Positions 34,469-45,710 of a stretch of 64,000 nt of DNA are shown one piece after another. The notes beneath the pieces were generated by a model. That model was not told where the DNA came from and did no database searches. It saw only the letters and a program-made list of their open reading frames with translations. The translations under genes and the position numbers were made by a program. The stretch spans positions 109,305,982 through 109,369,981 of the forward strand of contig CM051457.1 of assembly GCA_028274465.1 (NCBI GenBank), written 5' to 3'. The number at the start of each line of letters is the position of its first letter. Within the stretch, counting starts at the first letter, position 1. This DNA is from Plantago ovata. Its lineage: Eukaryota; Streptophyta; Magnoliopsida; Lamiales; Plantaginaceae.

Positions 34469-35299
34469 TGTAGTAGTAAATTATAGAAAATCGTACGAAC
34501 CATAAAACAATCTCTAAGTTCGTTACAAAACACTCACATACAAAGAGCTCTTACGTCACCATAGTCCCTAAATAATAGAAAACCAATAGCTCCTCGAGTG
34601 CACTTTGGATCTTCTGTACCTCTTGCTTCAACTTCTTCCGTACCTAAGATTGTCCAAATGCACGTGTGGAGTGGCATAATACCGGTTTGCCTAAGTCAAA
34701 CCGGAGTAAGACTTTACTTGAAGGGAGCTGAAGACTCTCCTTGTCAGAATGTAATTAAATGTAAATAAATGAGATTGCTTACTTTGATCTTGAAATTGGT
34801 GCCCTTTTATAGGTATTGGTCAATTCTAAGTCGGTCCAATCTTCTCGAGCCATCTGTCATCTTCTTATTCATCCACCTGGTTGTATTGGCCCATCAGGTC
34901 ATATTTGTGGGCTCGGCCCAGGCCCACTCGGGTGTACCTTCCTGATTCTTCTAGTGCTTCATTGTGACTTTCGACCATACAAGTAAAGTAAAGATAAAGG
35001 TACGGAATAACACTATGTATGGACAATTTAACCTGTTGTAGACTTGGTAGATGCGTTCTACACTTTTCCATGGTCCGGTACGAACCATCAATTCTTCCGC
35101 GTGATCATCCGATCTTGACCAACTTTCCTCAGCCTATTGACTCGGAACAAATCGTAATTCGGAAGACACGATGGTGAAGCACATAAGTTGGTGAAGTACA
35201 TACGTTAATCCGTGCCTTTCTACTTGCTTAGTTCGCCTACCCCAGCACTCTATATTCTTCGGTTCGGGTAAGAGCGTAGACATATTTTCCTTATCAACA
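34469..35299 (-). repeat. 5' LTR of gypsy element 2
   Basis: 831 bp, minus strand, starting TGTTGATAAGG at 35299 and ending TACTACA at 34469. It contains a TATA box (CTATAAAAGG) near 34805. It borders GTACC at 35300-35304, which would be one half of the target duplication; the other half is lost with the 3' part of the element. Confidence 0.8.
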
Positions 35300-35880
35300 G
35301 TACCATTTTAAGTTGATGTGTAGAGGAGTATAACATAGTTCCTAAGTTAGAACACTTGGCTTGCATGGTTGATTTGGTGGTCGAATTGATGAGGCCTATC
35401 ATCAGATTAAGACCATGCCATTGGAGCCAAATGACAGGATATGGGGAGCTCTTTTGAATGCATGTAATAATGTTTATAACAATATATATATAAATATTGG
35501 GATTTTGGCAGCAGATCGTCTTTTCCAACTAGCTCCTTCACAGTGAGGTTATTATATATGTTTTGCTGTCTAATATACGCGGAGAGGTTGGAAGATGGAA
35601 AGAGGTTACATTAATTAATTCGGTCGATGATGAAAGGTAACGGAGTTACAACTGATAAGTTCCGTGTTCAATTTTCTGACTGAACCTCCATTTCAGAAGG
35701 CTTAATCTCACTGAAAGATCATTCAAATTGACATCGATCAAGCCAAAAACATTCGGGAGCAGGATGGACGATATGGTTTGTCTATCAAGCATATTCTGGA
35801 GTGTTAGATCACTCCCAGCTAGCTGAACCATGTGCTCCACCAGGTCCAGGACTCTGTTTGTAATTCTTAACGGTTGTCAC
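35300..35880 (+). pseudogene. PPR E-domain fragment, second copy
   Basis: Plus-strand copy of the 3' end of the PPR pseudogene at 7370-8690. In pieces it reads VPKLEHLACMVDL, then in another frame GRIDEAYHQIKTMPLEPNDR and IWGALLNACNN, the E-domain signature. The rest of the PPR gene is absent because the arm ends here at the gypsy LTR. Confidence 0.75.
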
Positions 35881-36744
35881 ATGACAATTGTCTGTTACTA
35901 CTAACTAGTTGCATCATGATGCACACACACATATATATAGGCTCATCCTCAAGTAAAAAATTCATTATTGAAGGTAGAATCGAAGTTGAGTGAACTTTAT
36001 GACTGTAGTTTACTATTGTGCTACTGAAGGGTTTTAACAACCATTTTTTATAAAAAAAAATAAAAAAATAAAAAAATACACGTTATGGTGTCCAATGGAT
36101 ATGCCTGCATTAAGTGTATTCAATGAACTCAGAGAAGAATATGTATACCCCGTAAAAACTTGTACATTGAAAAACAAAGTATAGAACTTACAACTGTTAT
36201 AATAGGTATCTCATGAATGTCAAACCATGTTATGAAGTATTGAAGTGAGATGCACCAAATCATAGTAGCTATTAGTACCCTAAAACATTTTATTCAAGCT
36301 CTGAAAACTGAAAATTACAGAGAGTATGATGGAATAATATATACTAATAACATTTCGCCACGAACTCTCTAATTTAAAATTTTAGAGTTAATGTCATCAT
36401 CGCTTACTAAAACAGTACACGAGAATTGGTTTGTTATTAAGATACTAGAACTTATCGACACACAACATGTGTACTACGTATACTGAATAACTATTTAAAG
36501 TTTACATGTTTAATTTAAGCGTAACCAAATGAAATTTTGTAAATAAATAAATTGATTAATTAGATTGAAAAGAAATGATGTCTTATAAATGTAAATAGTT
36601 TATATAGTCATGCCATGAATTTTTTGAATTGAACGGTATTAGATGTACGTATAAATAGTGCTTAATTCACCATAATTCACCTCTTGGTCAAATTCGTGGA
36701 CTAGAATGTAATTGTTAATCTAGTAGGATCTATTATGATACTAG

Positions 36745-37664
36745 GAACCGCGTCACTTACGCGTGTGAAGCGTAATCTTGTAAAACATTATTGTTTTATT
36801 AAATAATATATTGAAATAAATGGAGTGAATATATAATTTTCACATAATAACTTCAAACGTAATAAAAAAATAACTAATTGAGTAATTAAACTTAATATAA
36901 ATGGTGTGCTATAAATGTATATAGTTTTTGTAGTTATGCAATTAATAGTTTTGAATTGAACTATATTAGACATACAAAAAGTATTATTCCGATGAGTTAA
37001 GAACCATCAAATACATCTCTAAACTTTGGAAACATTCAACTTCAAAATCTGTAATGCATCTTTTTCGCATGTTAATTGGTATTTTTCATCAGTTGAATAT
37101 ATTGTCAAGTGTTTCATATAAACATTCAAATCTCAAATATGATGTTTTTAGTTATTTTTATCGTATGATTTAAGAATAATTTAAGGTCAAAATGATCATC
37201 GAAAAAGTCAACAAAATCAAGTGTTACATTTATTATTGGACGGAGGAAGTATGTCTTTTTTTTATAAGAACATATCATGGTTATATTTTAAAATTAAGTA
37301 TAATACGTCATACAACTTTATGTTAAAAAAATAAAAATTTAAGAAGAGAATAAATAAAAAAGAAAACATTTGCGTCAATAAGATTCGAACCCAACAACTT
37401 CAACTAAAATAATGATACAAATAATAGAGAAAAATCACGCCAACAAAATTCGAACCAAACACCTTCAATAAAAATAATAATAATAAAAATAATGGAGAAA
37501 AATCACGCCAACATGATTCGAACCCTACATCTTTTAATTAACTAATGACACATGTACGCACCAGATTAAAATTGGATAAGTAAGATCAACGGATTAAAAT
37601 TGATTGGCAGGTCAATCAATTGATTGAATCAACAGGCTTATTATATTACTTTAATTAGGGACGC
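36745..37664. repeat. insert of about 0.9 kb private to the right arm
   Basis: Interrupts the arm between ATGATACTAGGAA and GGGACGCTAAGAGGG, which are contiguous in the left arm near 6022. It starts with GCGTCACTTACGCGTGTGAAGCG; a similar sequence in reverse complement is near 62620. It contains three tandem units, each with AT(T)CGAACC after GCCAA or GTCAA (37370-37530). It is a probable non-autonomous TE, class not determined. Confidence 0.65.
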
Positions 37665-37949
37665 TAAGAGGGTACTAAAAGTTATAGACCCTTATTGTTT
37701 ATAATAGTTAATGGAGAAAATACCACGTTAGTACCCTGCTATGAGGCTTAATTTCATTTTTAACCCTATTATTTCATCAATTACATTTTGGCTGGTGACA
37801 AAATCAAGGTTTTGTTGTTGACCGCCCAATATTTACCAAAATGTCATCGCCCAAACCAAACAAAGCCTTATCTCTTAACTACTTTAATATCTTTTTTTTC
37901 CTTTTTCCTTTTTCTTTTTTTCTTTTTCTCTTTCAATTCTTCTTCTTCT

Positions 37950-38108
37950 CCGGTACCGGAGGTTGCTCCGGAGCTCGGAGCAAGCTCCAGATTGGAGCTT
38001 CCTCCCGATCGGGGCTTGCTTTCTTCGGCGCTAGAGCCAGAGTCTAGAGCTTGCTCCGGCTCTGGAGCAAGCTCCGATGTCTGGAGCTTGCTCCGGTACC
38101 GGAGCTCT
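37950..38108 (-). repeat. GC-rich self-complementary block, right-arm copy
   Basis: Inverted copy of 5585-5744 with a few substitutions (for example GATGTCTGGAG against CAGACACCGGAG). Confidence 0.85.
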
Positions 38109-38841
38109 AGAGAACAAGAAGATGAATTTATATATTTTTTTAATTTTTTAAAAATAGTAAGGGTTGTTTGGCTCAAACAATCTGAAAATTGAATAGTGCT
38201 TAATTCACCATAATTCACATATTGGTCAAATTCGTGGACCAATATGTAATTGATAATCTAGTAGACACTAAAATGATATTAGAAACGCTAAGAAGGTATA
38301 TAAAAAAAATGGACCCATAATTAATATGTCATGTATTTATTTGCACTCACATATAAAAATTTCTAGATCCGCCCATAAATTTATAACCAAGTTTTCTTCT
38401 ATGTTTTCTACTTATTTTGATATATACTAAATAATTAAAAAAACAAATAAATACTTACGTAATTTGAAAAAACAGATTTTTTTTGAAAGGAAACTTCATT
38501 TCATTACTTAAAGGGCATTTAAAAAGGTTACAACTCTGCATTGGTTCGTAATCGATACCAAACGTGTAGTAGACTGTTCTAAATCATGGATGATAAATTA
38601 GTTAGATGGATTAGTAGTGTATTTCTCGACTCAAAGTCAAAAGTATACTTCATGTGAGTTCTACAGTTCTACTTCTCTTTAGAACAGTAGTCCACCACGG
38701 CCCAGGCCCAAGCCCCAAAGAACCAACCAAAGTTGCTTCCATAAAAAGCCATAAGAAAAGGCGCGGCAACTAATTTCCGAAAACAAACTCAGAAATCAAA
38801 ACCAACCGCCTCTCTCACTCTCCTTAGCTCACACAGTCGCC

Positions 38842-40193
38842 ATGGCGGTTACCTTCTCTTCCACCACCACCGTACTGCTCCTCTTCCTCCACCTCCTCGC
38901 TTCCTCAACCACCACTACCGCCGTATCCAACCCCGCACTCGAAGAACTTGAAACCCCACTAAAATCTCTCCGCAGCCATGGCTACCGCCTCTTCACCAAC
39001 ACCTCTGTCACTTCCGCAGTCCGATCACAGCTCCTTCACCGCACCACCACCACCAATTCAGCAGAATCTCTTCAATTCACTCTGTTCGCTCCTCGTGGCG
39101 ATGTGGCGGCTGTCGATTACGTCAGCTCTCTCCGCTACCACGTCATCCCCAATCGCCTAATCAGATTTCAAAACGTCTGGACGGTGAATGGAATTAGGGT
39201 TTCGGATCCTAATTTTTTCATCGGAACGAACATTGTAGTTCATGGCATTGATGGAATTCTGTCCAGTGACTTCAATTTGGTTGATGACAGTCGGACCGGG
39301 TCGGGTCATCTATCGCCAGACGGATCTCCTGAGCCAGCTGTAGCTCTCTATCCTCCAATGCCACGAGATTTGGTTGATGACAATCAGACCGGGTCGGGTC
39401 ATTTCTCACCCGCCGGATCTCCTGAGCCAGCTGTATGTCACGCACAACCAATTTTCGCGGTATATCTGTCCCAAGAGTAGATATCATGTAAATAAGCTCT
39501 CTAGAATGTTCTTGTATGTTGTAGATTATTTCCAAGCTTGTAAGATAAGGAAGATAGTAGAAGGATCTAGATCATGGAAGAACCTAGAAGGTCTTCCACA
39601 ACTTGTATATATAGGCCCTTGGCCATTCCATTTGATTCATCAAGCAATACAAATCATTCAAGCATCCTTGCAATATTTCTCACTAACAAACTCTCTTCTT
39701 ACACACTTAGCAACAAGTTTGGGAAGGCTGACTAGCTAGTATCGAGGCAAACTAGCCTAGTGCCGCACGGGTTCAAGTTCTTTCGGTTACTCAAGTTTCA
39801 TCCCGTGACAAGTGGTATGAGAGCCACGACATTGATGGAATTCTCTCCAATGACTTCAATTTGGTTGATGACAGTCAGACCGGGTCGGGTCATCTATCAC
39901 CCGTCAGATCTCCTGAGCCAACTGTAGCTCTCTATCCTCCAATTCCACGAGATTTGGTTGATGACAGTCAGACCGGCTCGGGTCATTTCTCACCCGCCGG
40001 ATCTCCTGAGCCAGCTGTAGCTCTCTCTCGTCCAATGCCACGAGATCATTCTCATTTGAGTTGTACTCCTGTGGCAGCTCAACGTGATGCAAGGATTAGG
40101 ACAGTGGCGGTAGCAATGGCCACAGTCACACACTATTTGCACGTGGTGTCGGGGTATTTGCATATTGATCTTACAGAGTATGTATTCCCGTAG
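38842..40193 (+). pseudogene. fasciclin-like arabinogalactan protein (FLA19/20/21 type), interrupted by an LTR and a duplication
   Basis: Starts at ATG 38842 in a good context (GCCATGGCG). The first 29 residues form a signal peptide (VLLLFLHLLASS). One fasciclin-like domain follows: FTLFAPRGDVAAVDYV, then SLRYHVIPNRLI and IVVHGIDGILSSDF. The C-terminal part has a 31-residue unit (LVDDxxTGSGHxSPxGSPEP) twice. The frame then enters an LTR at 39436 and stops at 39480. Past the LTR a copy of 39245-39435 recurs (39829-40020) and the original frame goes on to a stop at 40193. Known role: secreted cell-wall proteoglycans in adhesion. The joined gene cannot give a normal protein unless the insert is removed; a truncated protein of 212 residues is possible. 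Confidence 0.8.
39436..39828 (+). mobile_element. LTR plus primer binding site of a Copia-like retrotransposon
   Basis: Starts TGTCAC at 39436 and ends GTGACA at 39810, a perfect 6-bp inverted terminus, 375 bp. It contains CTTGTATATATAGGC near 39602 (TATA). Directly after it comes AGTGGTATGAGAGCC, one mismatch from TGGTATCAGAGC, the initiator-Met primer site of Copia elements. The rest of the element is absent: at 39829 the sequence returns to FLA gene DNA. Confidence 0.85.
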
Positions 40194-41113
40194 TACCCGA
40201 CTTGGCCATACTATGTTCAGATTATCATGTGGGTTTGCGCCTCACAGCTACTTTCGCATGCGACGAACCCAGATACCGTATAGCGTTCTACACCGGGTTT
40301 GAAGACTTAGTTTTCGTATATACGGTTTTGGACGTAGCATGGTACACGGGTTTCGACGTCGGAGACCCATTGAATTGAGCAGAGGGTTACCGGGCTTATG
40401 TAGATTAGCAGCTCCAGCTCCCATGGTTGAGGAGTGGCAGGACGGATGGCTGATGATAGAAGCTGGTGACGACGATTGGGAGGTCGTATAGTTTGTGCTA
40501 TCTTTCTCTTTACTTTAGAAAGAAACATAGCTGCCTGTTTGGTATTATCACCCTGATGTAACATTCTAAATCTTGCTAGAAAAATGTAAAGTAATACAGA
40601 TACTCGCTCGACCTACTGCGCATTATACATATAACTCAATAGGGTTAATTATCACAATTTAATCTTGCTATGTTTTGGAGGTGTAATTGGTATCTATTTT
40701 TCTTGAATTTTAGAATCTTGATACACAAGTGGTGGAAAATTTTAATCTTGCTATGTTTTAGAGGTATATAATTGTATCTATTTTTCTTGAATTATAAAAT
40801 TTTGATAGAAATTCGGTGGGAAGTTTTGATCTTGATGTAGATTGGAGGTTTAATTGGGGGAAAGTTTTAATTCTTGAACTTTCATGGTTCAAAAGCTGGG
40901 TTTTAGGATACTAGTTGGATTGTTGTACTGAAAGACCTATTGTTTGTCTTCTGTTGGGTGTGTGTACTTGGAGGTCTAATTATTGCCCGCTGAGAGAACT
41001 GGAAAAGTAATGGCTTTCATGAATTAGGGAATGAAAGGATCGAACATGATGGTTTGTTTTTTGTTTCTCCTGGAGTGTCTCAAAATATTGATTGGGTAAA
41101 CTCTGATTTACAG
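40194..41113. other. FLA 3' region and intron-like DNA
   Basis: Up to about 40490 the base composition still looks coding. Open pieces without a recognised family end at 40380 and at 40490 (..AGDDDWEVV). Near 40670-40830 a unit of about 80 bp with TTGCTATGTTTTGGAGGT and TATCTATTTTTCTTGAATT is repeated two to three times. The rest looks like the intron upstream of the FN3K exon. Confidence 0.45.
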
Positions 41114-41710
41114 AGGCATCAATGAGTGATGATCCAATCCGTGAATGGATATTATCCGAAGGCAAGGCTACTCAGATAACAGGTATTCGTTCTGTTGGGG
41201 GCGGCTGTGTCAATCTTGCTCACCGATACAACACAGATGCTGGTTCTTTCTTTGTGAAAACAAACAGGTAAGACCACCAAGAACAGAACTTTACCTTAAA
41301 TTATTATGTTATTTGTTCGTATAGATCTCCGATGCACACAAACTTTAAGGGTGGATGTTATACATTGTTACTGGTTGAATATGTACCTGATGCCAATGGT
41401 GTATAACATGAGGGAAATAAAAATTCGAGTTTAAGTATCTATTAGATGACTAGTAACAGCAGCTTGCAAAAGTGTAATAATCATGCAAGTAGGGTCAATA
41501 TGGGGATCAGGGTAAAAGCCTTGCTAGTGAGAACTCATTTCTTGAAAGTAAAATATATCATAGTAGTTGCTTGAGAGTAAAAGGTGCTGCATAATCTGAT
41601 ACCAGTGTTTGTTGATCAGGAATATTGGGCCAGAGATGTTCGAGGGAGAGGCCCTGGGTCTAGGCACTATGCATGAAACTGGAACAATACGTGTACCCAA
41701 ACCATTTAAG
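41114..41710 (+). pseudogene. fructosamine-3-kinase (protein-ribulosamine kinase) fragment, two exons
   Basis: Exon 41114-41267 follows an acceptor TTTACAG and reads MSDDPIREWILSEGKATQIT, SVGGGCVNLAHRYNTDAGS, FFVKTNR, ending at a GTAAGA donor. Exon 41620-41710 follows TGATCAG and reads NIGPEMFEGEALGLGTMHET with TIRVPKPFK, ending at GTGTGT. The phases agree (AAC AG|G). These match the N-terminal lobe of plant plastid FN3K, including the G-rich loop and the Lys of VKTN. No transit-peptide exon and no kinase catalytic loop exon is found; another gene starts at 42087. Known role: phosphorylates ketosamines on glycated proteins. Here it is a fragment. Confidence 0.8.
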
Positions 41711-42086
41711 GTGTGTTTAGAGTAATGTTTCTCGTCTGATATGTTTGTAGCCGTAGTAATTTTCACTGAGTTATTAATCTAACTGGAACAATACGTGTAC
41801 GGAACTTTTAGCTTTAGGTTGCTGGTTTTATTTATGTAAACTTTTAAGTGGCTATTATGTTTTCCGACATTCAAGTGACCAGTTTGTGACCAAACAACAC
41901 TTAATTAATCTGATTTTAGTCAATATTCAAGAACCAGCTTGAGTAAACCCCTTAATGGAATAATTATAATAATAATAATCTGATTTTGGTCAAACGAAGA
42001 CCCGGTTAAGTAGCAACTAAACAGCTCAATTAATCTCGGTGAATTCTCAATTTTAAGAAAATTTAGTATAGCAAGATCTTCGAATA

Positions 42087-43943
42087 TTGAAAGAAAGAAA
42101 GATGAGAAGAAGCAATCTTCTTCTTGGGTCTGCAATTTCTGTGCTTTCGAGAAAGTTTACAGCACCACGGTCTTGTTCGATAATTTCAGCTGTTCACCAA
42201 TATATCAAGATTGGTTCTTCTGGGTTCCACCAATCAGATAATAGCAGTCACAATAAAGAAACAAGACAGACGACAATACCCAGAACCCATGTCGATTTCA
42301 ATCTCGTAAAAACGGTCAGTGATGCTATTTCCACCTTTGATGATATGTGTAGAATGCGACCACTCCATTCTGTTCTTACATTCAACCAAATGTTGAATTT
42401 TGCTGTCAAGATAGAACATTACTCTGTTGCCCACCACATGTTTGTCAAAATGCGTCAATTGGATATCCCTTACAATGATTACACGCTGAATATTACGATT
42501 GATTGCTACTCTCTCCTCAAACGTTCTGATCTTGCCTTTGGTGTCTTGGCTATCTTCATTAAGTCTGGTTTCATACCTCATGTCGTAACGTTCAACAATC
42601 TCATTAGAGGGCTCTACTTGGATAACAAGGTCGAAGATGCTGAGTTATTGTTTAAAAAATTGTTGACAGATAATCTCTGCGAACCTGATGAAACTACAAT
42701 AGGCATTGTCATCGATGGCTTGTGCAAATCAGGGTACACTATGACCGCACTTAATCTACTCGGTCATTTCGAGAAATGGAGTTGCAAACCAGGTGTCCAG
42801 TCTTATAATACTCTTATTGACAGTTTGTGTAAACTGCAAAGGGTTGATGATGCTCTTCAACTCTTTCCCAGAATGGTTGCCAAAGGTATTATTCCTGATG
42901 TGGTAAGTTATAGTTCAATGATTCAAGGCTTATGTGATTTCAGCAGATGGAAGGAAGCATTAGACTTCTTGAACGAGATGCTCACTCGTGGAGTCAATCC
43001 TGATGTTTTCACCTATACCATCTTGATAGATGCCTTCTGCAAGGAGGGACGTGCGAAAGAAGCTGAAGATCTGTTGGCTGTTATGATGGAAAGAGGGGTC
43101 GCTCCAGATATTGTTACATATAGTTCATTGATTGATGGATATTGTCTACGAGGAGAGATGGAAATTGCAAGAAAAATATTCGATGTAGTTTTGCATGCCG
43201 GTCTTAAACCTACTATCTTCACCTACAACAGTTTGATGGATGGATACTGCAAGAAAGATGATCTGCATGAAGCTTGGAAACTTTTCGTGGAAGTTCCTCA
43301 TGTAGGGTTACAACATAACACGGTTAGCTATACCATCATGATAGGTGGATTGTTTTCCGTTGGAAGGTGGGTTGATGGTTGGAAGGTGTTCAACGAGATG
43401 CAAGAGAATCATGTAGCTCCTAATGTGAAAACGTACAGTACCATGATAGATGGACTGTGCAAACATAAGAAGACCGATGAAGCATTTTCTGTTTTACGTA
43501 TGATGGAGGATAGTGGTGTTGATCCCAACACCATTACATATACTAGTCTCATTCAAGGATTGTTTGAAGATGGAAAATGTGACGCTGCAATGAATCTCTT
43601 CAACTCACTTCCTTCCAAAGGTTTGCAGCCTAATGCTAGGACTTTTGACGTAGTTATTGGTGCACATTGTAAAAGAGGATATATGGATGAGGCGAAAGAT
43701 ATTTTTATGGAAATGGACAAATGTGGTTGTGCCCCTGACAGTGTTGTATACAACACCATTGTGAAAGGTTACCTTAAGCAAAACGATCTTTTTGGGGTAC
43801 GTCCATTCTTGGAGGAAATGATCAAAAAGGGTTTCTCACTTGATACAACTGCTTTTTCCATGCTTCCTGATTACCGTGAAGTGGGCGGTGGAGATGCACT
43901 TCCCATAGATATGCTCAAGACGCTTGTACCAAAACTTAACTAA
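42087..43943 (+). CDS. P-class pentatricopeptide repeat protein, Rf-like, intact
   Basis: An intronless frame of 618 codons, the usual structure for PPR genes. It starts MKERKMRRSNLLLGSAIS, with a second Met at 42102; the Arg/Ser-rich N-terminus without acids suggests a mitochondrial (or plastid) presequence. About 14 tandem 35-residue PPR motifs follow, for example VQSYNTLIDSLCKLQRVDDA, VFTYTILIDAFCKEGRAKEA and TITYTSLIQGLFEDGKCDAA. No E or DYW domain. The 'TYTxLIDGxCK' style and repeat regularity resemble restorer-of-fertility-like PPRs. Known role: sequence-specific binding and processing of organellar RNA. It lies 370 bp after the FN3K fragment in the same direction. No defect was seen. 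Confidence 0.93.
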   Translation: MKERKMRRSNLLLGSAISVLSRKFTAPRSCSIISAVHQYIKIGSSGFHQSDNSSHNKETRQTTIPRTHVDFNLVKTVSDAISTFDDMCRMRPLHSVLTFNQMLNFAVKIEHYSVAHHMFVKMRQLDIPYNDYTLNITIDCYSLLKRSDLAFGVLAIFIKSGFIPHVVTFNNLIRGLYLDNKVEDAELLFKKLLTDNLCEPDETTIGIVIDGLCKSGYTMTALNLLGHFEKWSCKPGVQSYNTLIDSLCKLQRVDDALQLFPRMVAKGIIPDVVSYSSMIQGLCDFSRWKEALDFLNEMLTRGVNPDVFTYTILIDAFCKEGRAKEAEDLLAVMMERGVAPDIVTYSSLIDGYCLRGEMEIARKIFDVVLHAGLKPTIFTYNSLMDGYCKKDDLHEAWKLFVEVPHVGLQHNTVSYTIMIGGLFSVGRWVDGWKVFNEMQENHVAPNVKTYSTMIDGLCKHKKTDEAFSVLRMMEDSGVDPNTITYTSLIQGLFEDGKCDAAMNLFNSLPSKGLQPNARTFDVVIGAHCKRGYMDEAKDIFMEMDKCGCAPDSVVYNTIVKGYLKQNDLFGVRPFLEEMIKKGFSLDTTAFSMLPDYREVGGGDALPIDMLKTLVPKLN

Positions 43944-44240
43944 GCCAGTCTGTATTTCTACTGTAGTAAGTTTGATTATTGTGTTGAACAGATCAATGCT
44001 AAATCAATCTTCTGCTGTTTAATAGGTTGTTTCCATTGCTGCATGTGTACTTTTTGTTTTACTAAAGTAATCCGGTCCAACTGAAGTTATTGCCATACAG
44101 CTATTCGAAAGACACTTAGTTATCTATAGAGCTGATCTGATCAATAAGCATTTCTTGTTTATTCTAATGAAAAGGGCTCAATAACTATAAGTGATTGTTT
44201 CTCCTTCTGCTGGATGCATTTGAACAGAGTTTTATGTGTT
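43944..44240. other. 3' flank of the PPR gene, nothing recognised
   Basis: AT-rich, no coding signal; it contains the likely 3' UTR of the PPR gene. Confidence 0.5.
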
Positions 44241-44245
44241 ATCAA

Positions 44246-44600
44246 ATCGGAGCTCTACATCTCCGAACAGATCGGAGTTGTTGAACAGCTCCGATCTGTT
44301 CGGAGCTGTTGAGCTCCGATCTGATCGGAGCAGCTCAGCAAATCGGAGCTGATGTGCAGCTCCGATTTGCTGTAAAAAAAAATCTTTTTTATTTCTTTTT
44401 TTTTTTTGCTTTTTTTAAATGTTTTTTTACTTTTTTTTATTTTTAAAGATAAGGCCTGTTTGTTTTCAGAATTTGGGCTTTTGTTTTCAGAGTTTTGGTC
44501 AAAGTCGGGGCCTAATCTGTAATTGTTTATCTAAGGGGCCCTATTCTAATATTAGAGACTCTAAGAGGCCCCTTAAACGTTTCCTACACGTTTTCGTTTC
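44246..44600 (+). repeat. GC-rich palindromic module, third locus
   Basis: 44246-44371 is built of CTCCGATCTG, CAGATCGGAG, AGCAAATCGGAGC and their complements, highly self-complementary. It is followed by a T/A-rich tract (44372-44445), then AGATAAGGCCTGTTTG (compare AGATAAGGCTTTGTTTGG at 5815). CTCTAAGAGGCCCCTT near 44565 resembles the ACCCTCTTAGCG words of the arms. The unit sequence of the palindromes differs from that of the arms, but the order of parts is the same. Confidence 0.65.
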
Positions 44601-44939
44601 CTACTTTTTTGAATTTTGACGTTTTCACGTATCCGTTTCGTTTCTGTTTCCGTTTCCGTGCTTCCTAAACTCCTACCTAAATTAAAATTTGGACCGGGAA
44701 GTATATATTTTTATTAATTTTGAATATTTTAAAATTTACAATTGGTATTTCAATATAATTTATTCATTCATAGTGAAATATAGGAAATATAAATAACTGT
44801 ATATATTAAAAAAAGATTAAAAGAAAATAAAAAAAAAACGGAATATATCGGTTATGGCCATGTTAAAATGCTAGATCAAATTAATGTTAAAAAAAAAAGC
44901 AATAAAAAAAGAACAAGGTTAAAGAAAAAAAAAAGCTAT

Positions 44940-45212
44940 CTAACCCGTATGCTCCATGCGGGTAAGATACCTAAACTTAAACAAACTCCATTGGAGGAGT
45001 TTGTATGTATAGCACACGTTTGTGCAAACGCTATCTACCTGTATTAGTGATGCAGGGGGCACAAATGTTTTCTTTACACAGAGCGAGAGAGTAGTCTTTA
45101 CACAGAGGTTGCAGACGTATCTTGGGCCAGACCCGTTCATCTTGCAACCATTGCAGTCGAAGAACATCGCCTTATTCATGTTTTGAGCAATCATGCGTAG
45201 TGTTCTGAGCAA
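44940..45212 (-). pseudogene. DC1 (divergent C1) zinc-finger fragment
   Basis: Part of a 90-codon frame reads MFFDCNGCKMNGSGPRYVC then NLCV. This resembles the C..C...G.G.RY.C..C core of plant DC1 domains; the expected F.LH..C part is altered. No complete gene is around it. Probably a gene relic. Confidence 0.4.
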
Positions 45213-45564
45213 TCATGCGTTCTTTTGACCTATACATGTTTCATGTTTGGCAGGCAATTCATAATTAGGCTACTGTTTTTCACTTCACAATCAAATTTAC
45301 AATGAGAAATGAGCCTAATTAAAATAGTGACAAACTTACTAATTATGTACTTTTTCACTTCCATAAGAAAAGAAAAGAATGGAAAAATGGAAGAAGTCAA
45401 AAGTCCTCATAAACCGTCTTTGCAACCCAGAGTTAGCTACGCCAATCCAACAAATATTGGTGAGTGAAGCAGAATGGAATAAATGGAAAAAGTCAAATCC
45501 AATTTGTATACATAAAATACAACCAAGTAGGTGACACCATCGATCTCCAATTTGTATACAGAGA

Positions 45565-45710
45565 ATAAAAAATAAAAGATTTTGTATTTCTTACTTGGGT
45601 TTGAATTTTTTCAAGGTTGTGCTTGCGCCGGTTAATAAACTCCGAATAGAAATTGGCTTTCAAAACTAAGTCGTGCTTGCTCTTCAGCTTTTTGAAATTT
45701 CCAACTGTGA
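45565..45710 (+). repeat. direct repeat shared with 25509-25650
   Basis: The same word order as at 25.5 kb: TTGTATTTCTTACTTGGGTT, TTTGAATTTTTTCAAGGTTG, GTTAATAAACTCCGAATAGA and TTTTTGAAATTTC. Its biological identity is unknown. The 67-codon frame at 45653 overlaps it and is not convincing as a gene. Confidence 0.75.

Larger units (their letters stand above)
31583..35299 (-). mobile_element. 5' half of a second Ty3/gypsy element (LTR, PBS, gag, protease)
   Basis: On the minus strand: 5' LTR (35299 to 34469), primer binding site with TGGCGCCGTCTGTGGGAA just inside it, then gag-protease. The coding sequence is cut near 31583, right after GRPALR, by the short inverted repeat at about 31515-31578. 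RT, integrase and the 3' LTR are missing. The LTR ends exactly at the inner edge of the right duplication arm. Confidence 0.85.
35300..38661 (-). repeat. outer inverted-duplication arm, right copy
   Basis: Reverse complement of 5031-7677. It carries an extra segment of about 0.9 kb (36745-37664) and lacks the 216-bp tandem duplication of the left arm. The remaining alignment is close over its whole length by eye. The outer edge is at CTTCATGTGAGTTC (about 38661), 180 bp before the fasciclin-like gene. Confidence 0.9.

Noticed and set aside
37868..38242. 124-codon minus-strand Ser/Glu-rich frame, and its counterparts at 37788, 5548 and 5645.
   Set aside because: They are translations of the palindromic GGAGCT block and purine tract, open on both strands.
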